A DNA stretch of 45,536 nucleotides from Bacteroidota bacterium (GCA_013361065.1 JABWAK010000009.1:1-45536); one strand, 5' to 3'. Shown: positions 25,520 through 33,440, counted from the stretch's first letter. The notes: generated from the sequence alone by a model not told the origin. Translations and numbers: made by a program.

Positions 25520-26208
25520 TGGAACCCTTATCCCAACGAAAGCAGCATTTACTCGATGCGCAGCAGAATGCCGTTGCGCTGTTCCGGGAGGTCGAAACGC
25601 GCGGACTCATCGTCCCGCACAAATCCGAGAAGGTGCTGAATGACGAGGTCTATGAACTGGCCTTCGAGATGTTCGGCATCCGCAAGTACTGGCACAAACG
25701 GATCGTGCGCGCCGGGAAGAACACTCTGCTGCCGTACCGCGAGAATCCTCCCGATCTCATCATCCAGCCGGAGGACATCCTCTTCTTCGATTTCGGTCCT
25801 GTCTTCGAGGATTGGGAGGCCGATTTCGGACGGACGTATGTACTGGGGAACGATCCGCAGCGGATCAAACTCCGGAACGATATCGAGTCCGCATGGAATG
25901 ACGGAAAGCGGTACTACGAAGAACACAAAGGGACATTGACCGGTGCGGAATACTATCGGTATATTGCTTCGCTGGCGGGGAATTACGGATGGGATTTCGG
26001 CAACATCCACTGCGGACATCTGATCGGGAACTTCCCACATGAACATATCCAGGGAGATGAGATCCACAACTATCTGCATCCGGAGAACGATGTCAAGCTG
26101 AGTTCTCTGGACATGCACGGAAATCCCCGCGACTGGATCCTGGAGATCCATTTCATCAATAAGGAACGGACCTTCGGCGGATTCTTCGAGCAGCTGCTCA
26201 GCGTATGA
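25519..26208 (+). CDS. M24-family (Xaa-Pro aminopeptidase-like) protein
   Basis: 229 residues: only the catalytic 'pita-bread' domain. Metal ligands are recognisable as Asp in FFDFGP, Asp in EADFGRT, His in CGHLIG and Glu in WILEIHF. The C-terminal Glu of the canonical five is not obvious and could lie in GGFFEQLL. True aminopeptidases P also have an N-terminal domain, absent here, so it may act on small peptides or be a creatinase-type relative. The ATG follows TTGGAGG and overlaps the preceding stop; an earlier in-frame ATG at 25459 lies inside the esterase gene and was rejected. Last gene of the 21.5-26.2 kb unit. Confidence 0.88.
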   Translation: MEPLSQRKQHLLDAQQNAVALFREVETRGLIVPHKSEKVLNDEVYELAFEMFGIRKYWHKRIVRAGKNTLLPYRENPPDLIIQPEDILFFDFGPVFEDWEADFGRTYVLGNDPQRIKLRNDIESAWNDGKRYYEEHKGTLTGAEYYRYIASLAGNYGWDFGNIHCGHLIGNFPHEHIQGDEIHNYLHPENDVKLSSLDMHGNPRDWILEIHFINKERTFGGFFEQLLSV

Positions 26209-26296
26209 AATAACAAGAAGAACGAAACGGAAAATTCAGAATGTAGAATGCTCACCTTTGTGCATTGTGAAAAATATTGTTGTTTTTGTGAAACTA

Positions 26297-26316
26297 TTAT
26301 CGTAATATTACGATAA
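26297..26316. promoter_or_regulatory. ArsR operator upstream of arsR/arsM unit
   Basis: A perfect 20-bp palindrome, TTATCGTAATATTACGATAA, 11 bp before the arsR start. ArsR/SmtB repressors bind AT-rich dyads of this kind. A near-copy lies at 26667-26682. The surrounding A/T-rich bases should contain the promoter, so binding would block transcription until arsenite releases the repressor. Confidence 0.85.
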
Positions 26317-26327
26317 AGAAAGACACC

Positions 26328-26648
26328 ATGGGACTCTCCAAAAAAGACGAATTCACCGCGAAACAGAACCGCCTTGCGGATTATGCCAAGGCGCTCGCCC
26401 ATCCGGCGCGCGTGGCCATCGTGGAGTATCTTGCCACCTCCAACGCCTGCATGTGCGGTGATATCGTCGAAGTGCTCCCCCTTTCCCAGTCCACCGTTTC
26501 GCAGCACCTGCGCGAGCTGAAGAATGCTGGACTGATCAAAGGGACCATCGACGGTACGTCGGTCTGTTATTGCCTGAATGAAGAGGGGTGGAACGAGATG
26601 CAGTCGATGCTCGGCACATTCCTGGTCACCATGAAGAAGTGCTGTTAA
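26328..26648 (+). CDS. arsR: ArsR-family arsenite-responsive repressor
   Basis: 106 residues with a winged helix-turn-helix ([22 protein letters not shown]). Cys pairs occur before the DNA-binding helix (NACMCGDI), in the wing (TSVCYCLN) and at the C-terminus (KKCC), so arsenic could be bound at more than one site. The ACMCGD pair is equivalent to the ELCVCD metal site of classical ArsR. It is the first gene of the arsR-peptide-arsM-arsC-acr3 unit, with a perfect dyad just upstream, implying autoregulation. Confidence 0.94.
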   Translation: MGLSKKDEFTAKQNRLADYAKALAHPARVAIVEYLATSNACMCGDIVEVLPLSQSTVSQHLRELKNAGLIKGTIDGTSVCYCLNEEGWNEMQSMLGTFLVTMKKCC

Positions 26649-26666
26649 AAAAATTTTCTCATTATC

Positions 26667-26682
26667 ATCGTACTATTACGAT
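26667..26682. promoter_or_regulatory. Second copy of the ArsR operator
   Basis: ATCGTACTATTACGAT, one base different from the centre of the 26297-26316 palindrome, 19 bp after the arsR stop and before the Cys-rich peptide gene. It would let the same repressor control the peptide-arsM genes separately, or cooperate with the first site. Confidence 0.75.
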
Positions 26683-26701
26683 AAAACGAAAGGATACCGT
26701 C

Positions 26702-26779
26702 ATGAATACGACCGAACCGAAAGAACCGTGCTGCGGGACCGATTGCTGCTCCGGCTCGACCTCCAAAGGAGGGAAGTGA
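26702..26779 (+). CDS. 25-residue Cys-rich peptide (MNTTEPKEPCCGTDCCSG...)
   Basis: A small ORF ATG-TGA encoding 25 residues with two Cys pairs, CCGTDCC. GAAAGGA precedes the ATG by 8 bp, and the next gene, arsM, has its ribosome binding site AAAGGAGGG inside this ORF's end, only 1 bp between stop and ATG. It sits after an ArsR operator. Arsenic(III) prefers clustered thiols, so an arsenite-binding or delivery peptide is reasonable, but no family is recognised. The similar SCCGSGGCC block near the ArsM N-terminus suggests a related metal-handling role, or that the peptide is simply the leader for arsM. Confidence 0.65.
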   Translation: MNTTEPKEPCCGTDCCSGSTSKGGK

Positions 26780-26780
26780 T

Positions 26781-27593
26781 ATGGCGACCGATCTGGAACT
26801 GAAGGAACTCGTCAAAGAGAAGTACGGGGAGATCGCTCTCCAGTCCAAGGAACAGAATGAGACCTCCTGCTGCGGCAGCGGCGGCTGTTGTTCCACCGAT
26901 TCCACCTACACGATCATGTCCGAGGATTACACGCAGCTTTCCGGCTACGTTGCCGATGCGGACCTCGGTCTCGGCTGCGGACTGCCGACCGAGTTCGCAC
27001 AGATGAAGCAGGGCGACACGGTGGTGGACCTTGGCTCCGGCGCCGGGAACGATGCATTCGTTGCCCGCTCCGTTGTCGGTGAGACCGGCCGCGTGATCGG
27101 CATCGACATGACCGTGCCGATGATCGAGAAGGCGAACCGGAATGTGAAGACGCTCGGATTCACGAACGTGGAATTCCGTCTGGGCGACATCGAGAACATG
27201 CCGGTGGAGAATGACACTGCCGATGTGGTGGTGAGCAACTGCGTGATGAATCTCGTGCCGGACAAACAGAAAGCGTTCACCGAGACCTTCCGCATCATGA
27301 AACCCGGCGGACATTTCTCCATCTCCGATATCGTCCTGAAGGGGGAACTGCCGGAGAACATCCGCTCCGCCGCCACCATGTATGCCGGCTGCGTCTCCGG
27401 TGCCCAGCAGAAGGAAGAGTATCTGCGGACGATCACGGAGGCGGGGTTCGTCAACGTGACGGTGCAGAAGGAACGGGAGATCAACATCCCGGACGAACTG
27501 CTTGTGAAGTACATCTCGCTGGAGGAGGCACTCGCCTACCGCAAGAGCGGGGCCGGGATCTTCAGCATCACCGTCTACGCCGAAAAGCCGTAG
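26781..27593 (+). CDS. arsM: Arsenite S-adenosylmethionine methyltransferase
   Basis: 270 residues. The SAM motif is VVDLGSGAGNDAF; GIDMTVPMIEKA follows. The conserved arsenite-binding Cys residues are in LGLGCGLP, VVSNCVMNLV and YAGCVSGA, all in the positions usual for ArsM. An N-terminal SCCGSGGCC cluster is additional and seen in many bacterial ArsM. It methylates As(III) stepwise to methyl- and dimethylarsenicals. Strong ribosome binding site; coupled to the Cys-rich peptide gene. Confidence 0.95.
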   Translation: MATDLELKELVKEKYGEIALQSKEQNETSCCGSGGCCSTDSTYTIMSEDYTQLSGYVADADLGLGCGLPTEFAQMKQGDTVVDLGSGAGNDAFVARSVVGETGRVIGIDMTVPMIEKANRNVKTLGFTNVEFRLGDIENMPVENDTADVVVSNCVMNLVPDKQKAFTETFRIMKPGGHFSISDIVLKGELPENIRSAATMYAGCVSGAQQKEEYLRTITEAGFVNVTVQKEREINIPDELLVKYISLEEALAYRKSGAGIFSITVYAEKP

Positions 27594-27622
27594 AGCAATG
27601 ATCTTGAAATCAATAATGAAAA

Positions 27623-27674
27623 GCAGAATGGAGAATGATGAATTTTCCATTCTGCATTCTTAATTCTCCATTCT
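27623..27674. repeat. Overlapping inverted repeats of AGAATGG/CCATTCT type
   Basis: In the gap between arsM and arsC, the left arm around 27623-27636 (GCAGAATGGAGAAT) can pair with 27646-27655 (TCCATTCTGC, 10 bp) or with 27663-27674 (ATTCTCCATTCT, 12 bp). These are alternative structures. A similar AGAATG text occurs at about 26238. It may be an AT-rich spacer repeat or a weak attenuator that lowers expression of arsC-acr3. Confidence 0.5.
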
Positions 27675-27685
27675 ATATTGTTCTT

Positions 27686-28099
27686 ATGCGTATCCTCATC
27701 CTTTGCACCGGTAATTCCTGCCGCTCCCAGATGGCGGAAGGTTTCCTCCGCTCCTTCGACCCCTCGCTGGAGGTCTTCTCCGCCGGCACCAAAGCTGCCG
27801 CACGCGTCCACCCCAAAGCGGTCCAGGTAATGGCCGAGAAAGGGATCGATCTGAGCGGTCACTCCCCGAAGACGGTCGAACAATTCCTCGACCAGTCGTT
27901 CGATTATGTCATCACCGTCTGCGGCAACGCGAAAGAGACCTGCCCGGTCTTCCTCGGCGCTGTGAAGCAGCGTCTCCACATCGGCTTCGACGATCCGGCT
28001 GAAGCGACCGGGACGGAGGAAGAGGTGCTCGCCGTGTTCCGCCGCGTGCGGGACGAGATCGATGTGCGGTTCGCTCAGTTCCTGCGGGAGGGACGATGA
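27686..28099 (+). CDS. arsC: Arsenate reductase, low-molecular-weight phosphatase type
   Basis: 137 residues. The P-loop is CTGNSCRS (C-x5-R) near the N-terminus, and a Cys pair at [10 protein letters not shown] supplies the relay disulfide for thioredoxin-coupled reduction of arsenate to arsenite, as in Bacillus/S. aureus ArsC. The start is [10 protein letters not shown]; earlier in-frame ATGs lie in the hairpin repeat. The stop overlaps the acr3 start by ATGA. Confidence 0.95.
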   Translation: MRILILCTGNSCRSQMAEGFLRSFDPSLEVFSAGTKAAARVHPKAVQVMAEKGIDLSGHSPKTVEQFLDQSFDYVITVCGNAKETCPVFLGAVKQRLHIGFDDPAEATGTEEEVLAVFRRVRDEIDVRFAQFLREGR

Positions 28100-29148
28100 G
28101 CTCCGTGATGCAGCGGCTCTCCTTCCTGGACCGGTACCTCACCGTCTGGATCTTCCTTGCCATGGCTGTCGGCGTGTTCTCCGGTTCCCTCTTCCCCGGC
28201 ATCGTCACGTTCTGGAACTCCATGAGCAGCGGCACCACCAGCATCCCCATCGCCGTCGGACTCATCCTGATGATGTATCCGCCCCTCGCCAAGGTGAAGT
28301 ATGAGGAACTGGCCGATGTGTTCCGCAACCGGAAGGTGCTCCTCCTTTCGCTCGTCCAGAACTGGCTCATCGGTCCGGTGCTGATGTTCATCCTCGCCGT
28401 CATCTTCCTGCAGGACTATCCGGAGTACATGGCCGGCCTCATCATGATCGGCCTTGCCCGCTGTATTGCAATGGTCATCGTCTGGAACGAACTCGCGCAG
28501 GGGGACACGGAGTACGCCGCCGGATTGGTCGCATTCAACTCCATCTTCCAGGTGCTCTTCTTCCCCGTCTACGCGTACATGTTCCTCACGCTCTTCCCGC
28601 AGTGGTTCGGTCTCCGCTCCTTCGTGGTGGACATCACCATCGCGCAGATCGCGGAGAGCGTCTTCATCTATCTCGGTGTTCCGTTCATTGCCGGCATCCT
28701 TACGCGCGTCCTGCTGCTGCGGGCGAAAGGGCGCGAATGGTATCAGCGGACATTCATTCCCCGCATCTCCCCGCTCACGCTCGTGGCACTGCTCTTCACC
28801 ATCATGGTGATGTTCTCCCTGAAAGGGGAATATATCGTCGCCATTCCGATGGATGTGCTCCGCATTGCGCTGCCGCTGGTGATCTACTTCCTGATCATGT
28901 TCTCCATCTCGTTCTATCTCGGCCGCCGGAGCGGTGCGGGATATGAGAGGACCGTTACGCTCTCCTTCACCGCCGCCAGCAACAACTTCGAACTCGCGAT
29001 CGCCGTTGCCATCGCCGTCTTCGGCATCCATTCCGGCGCGGCGTTCGCCGCGGTGATCGGTCCGCTGGTCGAGGTCCCGGTGCTCATCGGCCTGGTGAAC
29101 GTGGCGCTCTGGTGGAAGAAGAAATACTTCGCTGACGCAGTTTCCTGA
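28096..29148 (+). CDS. acr3: Arsenite efflux permease Acr3
   Basis: 350 residues, ten predicted spans. The ACR3 Cys in [13 protein letters not shown] and the functional Glu in [10 protein letters not shown], both needed for transport in studied homologues, are present. It exports arsenite using the proton gradient. Translationally coupled to arsC, so reduction and export are made together. It is the last gene of the first arsenic unit. Confidence 0.96.
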   Translation: MSSVMQRLSFLDRYLTVWIFLAMAVGVFSGSLFPGIVTFWNSMSSGTTSIPIAVGLILMMYPPLAKVKYEELADVFRNRKVLLLSLVQNWLIGPVLMFILAVIFLQDYPEYMAGLIMIGLARCIAMVIVWNELAQGDTEYAAGLVAFNSIFQVLFFPVYAYMFLTLFPQWFGLRSFVVDITIAQIAESVFIYLGVPFIAGILTRVLLLRAKGREWYQRTFIPRISPLTLVALLFTIMVMFSLKGEYIVAIPMDVLRIALPLVIYFLIMFSISFYLGRRSGAGYERTVTLSFTAASNNFELAIAVAIAVFGIHSGAAFAAVIGPLVEVPVLIGLVNVALWWKKKYFADAVS

Positions 29149-29184
29149 TAGTAGGAATTGAACACGCTCTTTCCTTTTCACGCC

Positions 29185-29213
29185 ATCCCGATCCCGGGAT
29201 AACTCCGTTTTTT
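29185..29213 (+). terminator. Possible weak terminator after acr3
   Basis: Stem ATCCCG/CGGGAT (29185-29200) with a 4-nt loop. The T-run is TTTTTT at 29208-29213 after a 7-nt gap. Gap length weakens it. It would separate the two arsenic units. Confidence 0.4.
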
Positions 29214-29239
29214 CAATAAAACAGCCAAATGCCTATGGC

Positions 29240-29269
29240 ACACTATATGAGTACCTACTCATATAGTGT
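29240..29269. promoter_or_regulatory. Operator of the second arsR unit
   Basis: Inverted repeat with 14-bp arms (ACACTATATGAGTA and TACTCATATAGTGT) around a CC centre, 28 bp before the second arsR start. Sequence differs completely from the 26297 operator, so the second repressor recognises a different site. A TATAGT in the right arm could be a -10. Confidence 0.82.
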
Positions 29270-29297
29270 GTACTGTCCATAGTCGAGGCCGGAGTTT

Positions 29298-29597
29298 ATG
29301 ATCCAACGAAAAGCTGCTCTGTTAATGGCGATCGCCCATCCGAACCGCATCAGGATCCTGGAGGAATTACGGTCCGGAGTGAAATGCAACTGTGAGCTTG
29401 CACCGGCGCTCGGACTTGAACAGTCCAATCTCTCCCGTCATCTCAAAGTACTCACCCAGGCCGGCATCCTGATCTCCTGGAAGGATGGTCTGCGGGTGAA
29501 CTTTAGGATCGCCGATGAGCGGATCTTCGATGTGCTCGATCGGATAGAACGTGTGGCCGCACAGGATCTGTCCGCTGTGGAAACTGAAGTATCATAA
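29298..29597 (+). CDS. arsR: ArsR-family regulator of the ArsP unit
   Basis: 99 residues. Winged helix with LEQSNLSRHLKVLTQAGILISW; the single Cys site is VKCNCELA, close to the DNA-binding helix, so only this region can bind metal. It lacks the wing and C-terminal Cys of the first ArsR. Paralogue of the 26328 gene, and because it has a different operator it probably senses a different arsenical, for example methylarsenite. First gene of the permease-thioredoxin-CcdA unit. Confidence 0.92.
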   Translation: MIQRKAALLMAIAHPNRIRILEELRSGVKCNCELAPALGLEQSNLSRHLKVLTQAGILISWKDGLRVNFRIADERIFDVLDRIERVAAQDLSAVETEVS

Positions 29598-29663
29598 TTT
29601 CTTCTTTCCGCGAAACGGATGATCACGTGTGGGATCGTTCGTTTCGACTTCATTGCCATCACT

Positions 29664-30692
29664 ATGAAACAACTCTCAACAGTGAACAAGATCGGCATGG
29701 TCGTTCTCTTCTTGCCGATCTGGATCGCTCTCTACCTGTCCCTTGACCAGCTCACCCGCTTCATCGTCCACTCCCTCCTGTCGATGCCTGAGGATGAGCA
29801 CCTGACCACCGCGGTGTTTTTTTTCATCTACGAAGTACCGAAGGTCCTGTTGCTGCTGACGCTCATCGTCTTTGTTGTCGGCATCATCCGCACCTATTTC
29901 TCTCCGGAAAAGACCCGCGCCGCCCTGGAAGGGAAGCCGCTGTTCGTCGGGAATGTCATGGCAAGCTCTCTCGGCATCGTCACACCGTTCTGTTCCTGCT
30001 CCGCCATTCCGCTGTTCCTGGGATTCGTCGAAGCAGGCATCCCGCTGGGTATCACGTTCTCCTTCCTTATCGCTGCCCCGATGATCAACGAAGTGGCGAT
30101 CGTCCTGTTGTTCGGGCTCTTTGGATGGGAGACGGCGCTCCTCTACGTCCTGATGGGATTGATCATTGCCATTACGTCCGGTTGGGTGATCGGCACATTG
30201 AAACTGGAACGGTATGTCGAGGAGTGGGTCTATAAAATTAAATCACCGCATGTTTCCATCAACGAGGAAACGTTGACGATCAACGACCGGATCGACCGCG
30301 GCTGGGACGCCGTCAAGGAGGTCGTCGGCAAGGTGTGGATATACATTGTCCTTGGCATTGCCGTAGGAGCAGGGGTGCACGGATATGTTCCGGAGAACTT
30401 CATGGCAAGCATCATGGGCAAGGATGCCTGGTGGTCCGTGCCGCTCTCCGTGCTGATCGGCATACCGATGTATTCCAATGCGGCAGGGATCATCCCGATC
30501 GTGCAGGCGCTGCTGGGGAAGGGCGCATCCCTCGGCACGGCGCTGGCGTTCATGATGTCCGTCATCGGGCTCTCGCTCCCCGAGATGATCATCCTGAAAA
30601 AAGTCCTCAAGATACAGCTGATCGCGGCATTCGCCGGGATCGTCGGCATTGGGATCATGATCGTCGGTTTCATCTTTAATGCTATCTATTGA
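29664..30692 (+). CDS. arsP: ArsP-type permease (DUF318)
   Basis: 342 residues, about eight spans. TPFCSCSAIPLFLGF is the Cys-containing hallmark of the family; SFLIAAPMINEVA and IGIPMYSNAAGIIP are the other conserved helices. Campylobacter ArsP exports trivalent organoarsenicals such as MAs(III). Members of this family without arsenic context exist, so the gene name rests on its neighbours. The start MKQLSTVNK was chosen over 29619, which lies between genes without a ribosome binding site; no good site precedes either. Confidence 0.85.
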   Translation: MKQLSTVNKIGMVVLFLPIWIALYLSLDQLTRFIVHSLLSMPEDEHLTTAVFFFIYEVPKVLLLLTLIVFVVGIIRTYFSPEKTRAALEGKPLFVGNVMASSLGIVTPFCSCSAIPLFLGFVEAGIPLGITFSFLIAAPMINEVAIVLLFGLFGWETALLYVLMGLIIAITSGWVIGTLKLERYVEEWVYKIKSPHVSINEETLTINDRIDRGWDAVKEVVGKVWIYIVLGIAVGAGVHGYVPENFMASIMGKDAWWSVPLSVLIGIPMYSNAAGIIPIVQALLGKGASLGTALAFMMSVIGLSLPEMIILKKVLKIQLIAAFAGIVGIGIMIVGFIFNAIY

Positions 30693-30705
30693 AAAAGGAA
30701 TGATG

Positions 30706-30948
30706 ATGAACATCAAAGTATTGGGCTCCGGATGCACGAACTGCAAAACATTGGAGAAGCGGACCATTGAAGCATTGTCAGCGTTGAATGTCACCGCAGA
30801 GATCGAGAAGGTCACGGAATACGCGGACATCGCAACGTATGGTATCATGCGTACACCCGGACTGGTGATCGACGGGAAGGTCGTTGTGCAGGGGTATGTA
30901 CCGACTGTTGAGAAGCTGCGGGAGATCATCCAGGCACCGCACATATAG
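30706..30948 (+). CDS. Small thioredoxin-fold CxxC protein
   Basis: 80 residues, MNIKVLGSGCTNCKTLEKR, with a redox-active C-T-N-C, then a TPGLVIDGKVV strand with cis-Pro. Member of the redox-active-disulfide-protein-2/MTH895-like group that often accompanies DUF318 permeases. Three in-frame ATGs lie together; AAAAGGA best positions the third. Cytoplasmic, no signal. Likely electron donor or metal chaperone for the permease unit. Confidence 0.88.
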   Translation: MNIKVLGSGCTNCKTLEKRTIEALSALNVTAEIEKVTEYADIATYGIMRTPGLVIDGKVVVQGYVPTVEKLREIIQAPHI

Positions 30949-31054
30949 ACTGTGCACGTAACTGCTCAGTCGGACCTCCGGCGTGTACCGAACCGCTGCA
31001 TGGTGTTCCATGCCCATGAATGCCTGCACCCCCTCACGATGAAAGAGAATATTT

Positions 31055-31294
31055 ATGACAGCCGTCAAGATCCTCGGTTCCGGATGTGCAAAATGCAAAA
31101 CGCTGCACGCCAGGGTGCAGGAACTTATTACGCAAAACAACATTATGGCAACGGTGATCAAGGTGGAAGACCTCGTCGAGATCATGAAATACGGCATCCT
31201 GTCGACCCCCGGCCTGGTCGTCAATGAACAGGTGAAAAGCGCCGGTTCCGTCCCAAAGGACGAACAGATCCTCGCCTGGCTGAAGGAGGGATAG
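31055..31294 (+). CDS. Second small thioredoxin-fold CxxC protein
   Basis: 79 residues. AVKILGSGCAKCKTLHARV and STPGLVVNEQV place it in the same family as the 30706 product, with C-A-K-C instead of C-T-N-C, so this is a diverged duplicate. It begins 106 bp after it, and that gap includes a GCATGG/CCATGC hairpin (30998-31013) and AAAGAG ahead of the ATG. Cytoplasmic. Confidence 0.88.
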   Translation: MTAVKILGSGCAKCKTLHARVQELITQNNIMATVIKVEDLVEIMKYGILSTPGLVVNEQVKSAGSVPKDEQILAWLKEG

Positions 31295-31297
31295 ACC

Positions 31298-31690
31298 ATG
31301 AGCAGAATCACGATGATCGTTGGGCTTTTCTTCGTTGTATCCGCCGTATCCGCACAAACGCAGCGTCCTGCAGAATCCCCGGCGACGAAAGCCAGGATCA
31401 CCTTCGTGGAACTCGGCTCCGTCAATTGTATCCCGTGTAGAAAGATGCAGCCGGTCATGAAGGCGATCGAACAGAAATATGGCGCTTCGGTAGACGTTAT
31501 CTTTTACGATGTGTGGACGGAAGAACACAAGCCGTTCGCGAAGAAGTATGGCGTACGGCTGATCCCGACACAGGTCTTCCTGGATGAGCACGGGAAGGAA
31601 TTCTTCCGTCACGAAGGATTCTTCCCGGAAGAGGAGATCCACAAGTTGTTCAGGCAGCGGGGACTGGTCCCGGTCCGGACCGGCGGATGA
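31298..31690 (+). CDS. Exported thioredoxin-like protein
   Basis: 130 residues with signal peptide MSRITMIVGLFFVVSAVSA. The active site is NCIPCRKMQPVMKAIEQ (C-I-P-C) and the cis-Pro loop VRLIPTQVFLD is present, so a periplasmic thiol-disulfide oxidoreductase. It begins 3 bp after the cytoplasmic CxxC gene and ends against the ccdA-like gene, whose protein would supply its electrons. May reduce arsenicals or the permease's Cys. Confidence 0.9.
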   Translation: MSRITMIVGLFFVVSAVSAQTQRPAESPATKARITFVELGSVNCIPCRKMQPVMKAIEQKYGASVDVIFYDVWTEEHKPFAKKYGVRLIPTQVFLDEHGKEFFRHEGFFPEEEIHKLFRQRGLVPVRTGG

Positions 31691-31691
31691 T

Positions 31692-32393
31692 ATGATCGAT
31701 ACGCTCTTCACCGCACTCTATGATGCACTGTCCGGCCCGGCGTGGCTGGTCTTCCTTTCCTCGTTCGGATGGGGCGTTGCTTCCATCCTTCTCTCCCCGT
31801 GCCATCTCTCCAGCATCCCGCTCGTCGTCGGATTCATCAGCTCCCAGGGAAGTGTGACGCCGCGGCGGATATTCCTTATCTCACTCCTCTTCGCCGTCGG
31901 GATCTTGCTCACCATCGCATTGATCGGCGTTGTCACCGCATCCATGGGACGACTGATGGGAGATGTCGGCACCATCGGCAATTATCTCGTGGCGTCGATC
32001 TTCTTTCTTGTCGGATTGTATCTGCTGGATGTAATCACGCTGGATTGGAATACAGCAGGATTGCGGCGGACACACCTGCGCGGGTTGCCGGCCGCATTCG
32101 TCCTGGGATTACTCTTTGGGATCGCCCTTGGTCCATGCACCTTCGCCTACATGGCACCGGTGCTGGGAATTGTTTTCCACACTGCACAGACCGATTATCT
32201 GTTCTCCATGGCCCTGCTCCTCTCCTTTGGGGTTGGACATTGCACTGTGATCGTCGGCGCGGGAACGGTGACCGGCAGAGTACAGCAGTATCTGAAATGG
32301 AGCGATCGCTCACCCGCGCTGCGTCGAGTGAAACAGGTCTGCGGCGTTCTGGTGATGCTGGGCGGTCTCTATCTTGTTGTGCAGACATTCTAA
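31692..32393 (+). CDS. CcdA-family membrane electron carrier
   Basis: 233 residues, six spans. The two conserved Cys are in LSPCHLSSIPLVVGF and ALGPCTFAYMAPV, one in TM1 and one in TM4, as in CcdA. This moves reducing power from cytoplasmic thioredoxin to periplasmic partners. The start MIDTLF overlaps nothing and lies 1 bp after the thioredoxin stop; the longer frame from 31584 overlaps it and was rejected. In this setting it links the two cytoplasmic CxxC proteins to the exported thioredoxin. Confidence 0.92.
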   Translation: MIDTLFTALYDALSGPAWLVFLSSFGWGVASILLSPCHLSSIPLVVGFISSQGSVTPRRIFLISLLFAVGILLTIALIGVVTASMGRLMGDVGTIGNYLVASIFFLVGLYLLDVITLDWNTAGLRRTHLRGLPAAFVLGLLFGIALGPCTFAYMAPVLGIVFHTAQTDYLFSMALLLSFGVGHCTVIVGAGTVTGRVQQYLKWSDRSPALRRVKQVCGVLVMLGGLYLVVQTF

Positions 32394-32463
32394 CCGTTCG
32401 ATAGGAAAAGAGATTTCCGTTGTGCATCGGCCCAAAGCGAAGTACATTACAGGAAAAATGAAT

Positions 32464-33066
32464 ATGCGTGGTACCTTCCTCATTCTCCCGATCATGTTTT
32501 CGGCGCTCCTGCTTACCGGATGCGCCTCTTCTTCCTTCTCCCCCGCTGCTGTCGAGGAGCAGATCATCACCGTCCCGCAATGGGGCGGTACACCGGCGGT
32601 CGATTCGCTCGCGAAGAAACATACCATCACGTACATCACCCTGCATCATGCCGGCATCCCGTTCCCGAAGGAGAAGGACATCATCCAGTACATGCGCAAC
32701 CTGCAGAAGTGGTCCCGCGCGGAGAAGAAGTGGGTCGATGTCCCGTATCATTATGTGATCGATCTTGAAGGGAGGATCTACGAAGGACGGAACATCGCAT
32801 ACGCCGGCGATACGAACACGGAGTACGATCCGACGGGGCATGCGCTGATCGAAGTGGTGGGAAATTTCGAGGAGGTCGAACCGAACGGCGCCCAACTCCA
32901 GGCGGTGATCCGGACGATGGCGATGCTCGCAGCAAAGCACAATGTGCCGGTCGATTCCATCCGCGCTCACCGCGACTACTCCACGAGGACGGTCTGTCCG
33001 GGCAAGAACCTGTACCGCTACATCGAGAACGGCTACTTCAAGGAGATGGTCCGCCGCTCGCTCTGA
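32464..33066 (+). CDS. Peptidoglycan amidase lipoprotein (PGRP/Ami_2 fold)
   Basis: 200 residues. Lipobox LLLTGC (Cys20 from the chosen ATG), then an N-acetylmuramoyl-L-alanine amidase domain: zinc ligands His in TLHHAG, His in AHRDYST and Cys in TVCPGKN, with the catalytic Tyr region YHYVIDLEGRIYEGRN. It cleaves the amide bond between MurNAc and the stem peptide. AGGAAA suits the second ATG (32464) best; 32458 is also possible. It follows the CcdA gene by 70 bp and seems unrelated to the arsenic unit. Confidence 0.9.
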   Translation: MRGTFLILPIMFSALLLTGCASSSFSPAAVEEQIITVPQWGGTPAVDSLAKKHTITYITLHHAGIPFPKEKDIIQYMRNLQKWSRAEKKWVDVPYHYVIDLEGRIYEGRNIAYAGDTNTEYDPTGHALIEVVGNFEEVEPNGAQLQAVIRTMAMLAAKHNVPVDSIRAHRDYSTRTVCPGKNLYRYIENGYFKEMVRRSL

Positions 33067-33227
33067 CCGATGTCCCGCATGATCCAAACAGTGGACCGTG
33101 TTGATTCTTCATTTTACAAACCCCGACATTCTTCTCTGTTTTTTTTCTTGCTGTTTATCGCTGTTTTTTGCCTCCCCATCATGGCACGCGGTTCGCATCC
33201 TCTCCTGTACCAACACAGGAGCATCCC

Positions 33228-33440
33228 ATGAACATGGCATCCGTTTCCCTTTCGCCGCACGTCGTGCTGCAGCATATGTCCGAGAACCAGGTCAGGACCC
33301 AGGCAGAATCGAAGACCAAATCGGATAAGATCAATGCCGAAGCAACCCGTGAAGCGGAAACCGTTACACAACCCAAGAAAAACGAACAGACATCGAAGTC
33401 CGGTCATCAAAAGCCACAGCATATTGATGTCCGCATCTAG
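33228..33440 (+). CDS. Small uncharacterised protein, 70 residues
   Basis: Start MNMASVSLSPHVVLQHM after a good ribosome binding site, CAGGAG. The rest is charged and Gln/Glu/Lys-rich (NQVRTQAESKTKSDKINAEA), probably helical or disordered, with no signal peptide or Cys. I recognise no family. The longer frame from 33168 lacks a site. The good site supports expression, but composition alone could also be chance. Confidence 0.5.
   Translation: MNMASVSLSPHVVLQHMSENQVRTQAESKTKSDKINAEATREAETVTQPKKNEQTSKSGHQKPQHIDVRI

Noticed and set aside
28075-29181. 368-codon minus-strand frame opposite acr3
   Set aside because: Glu/Asp/His-rich shadow with no domain; acr3 is complete on the plus strand.
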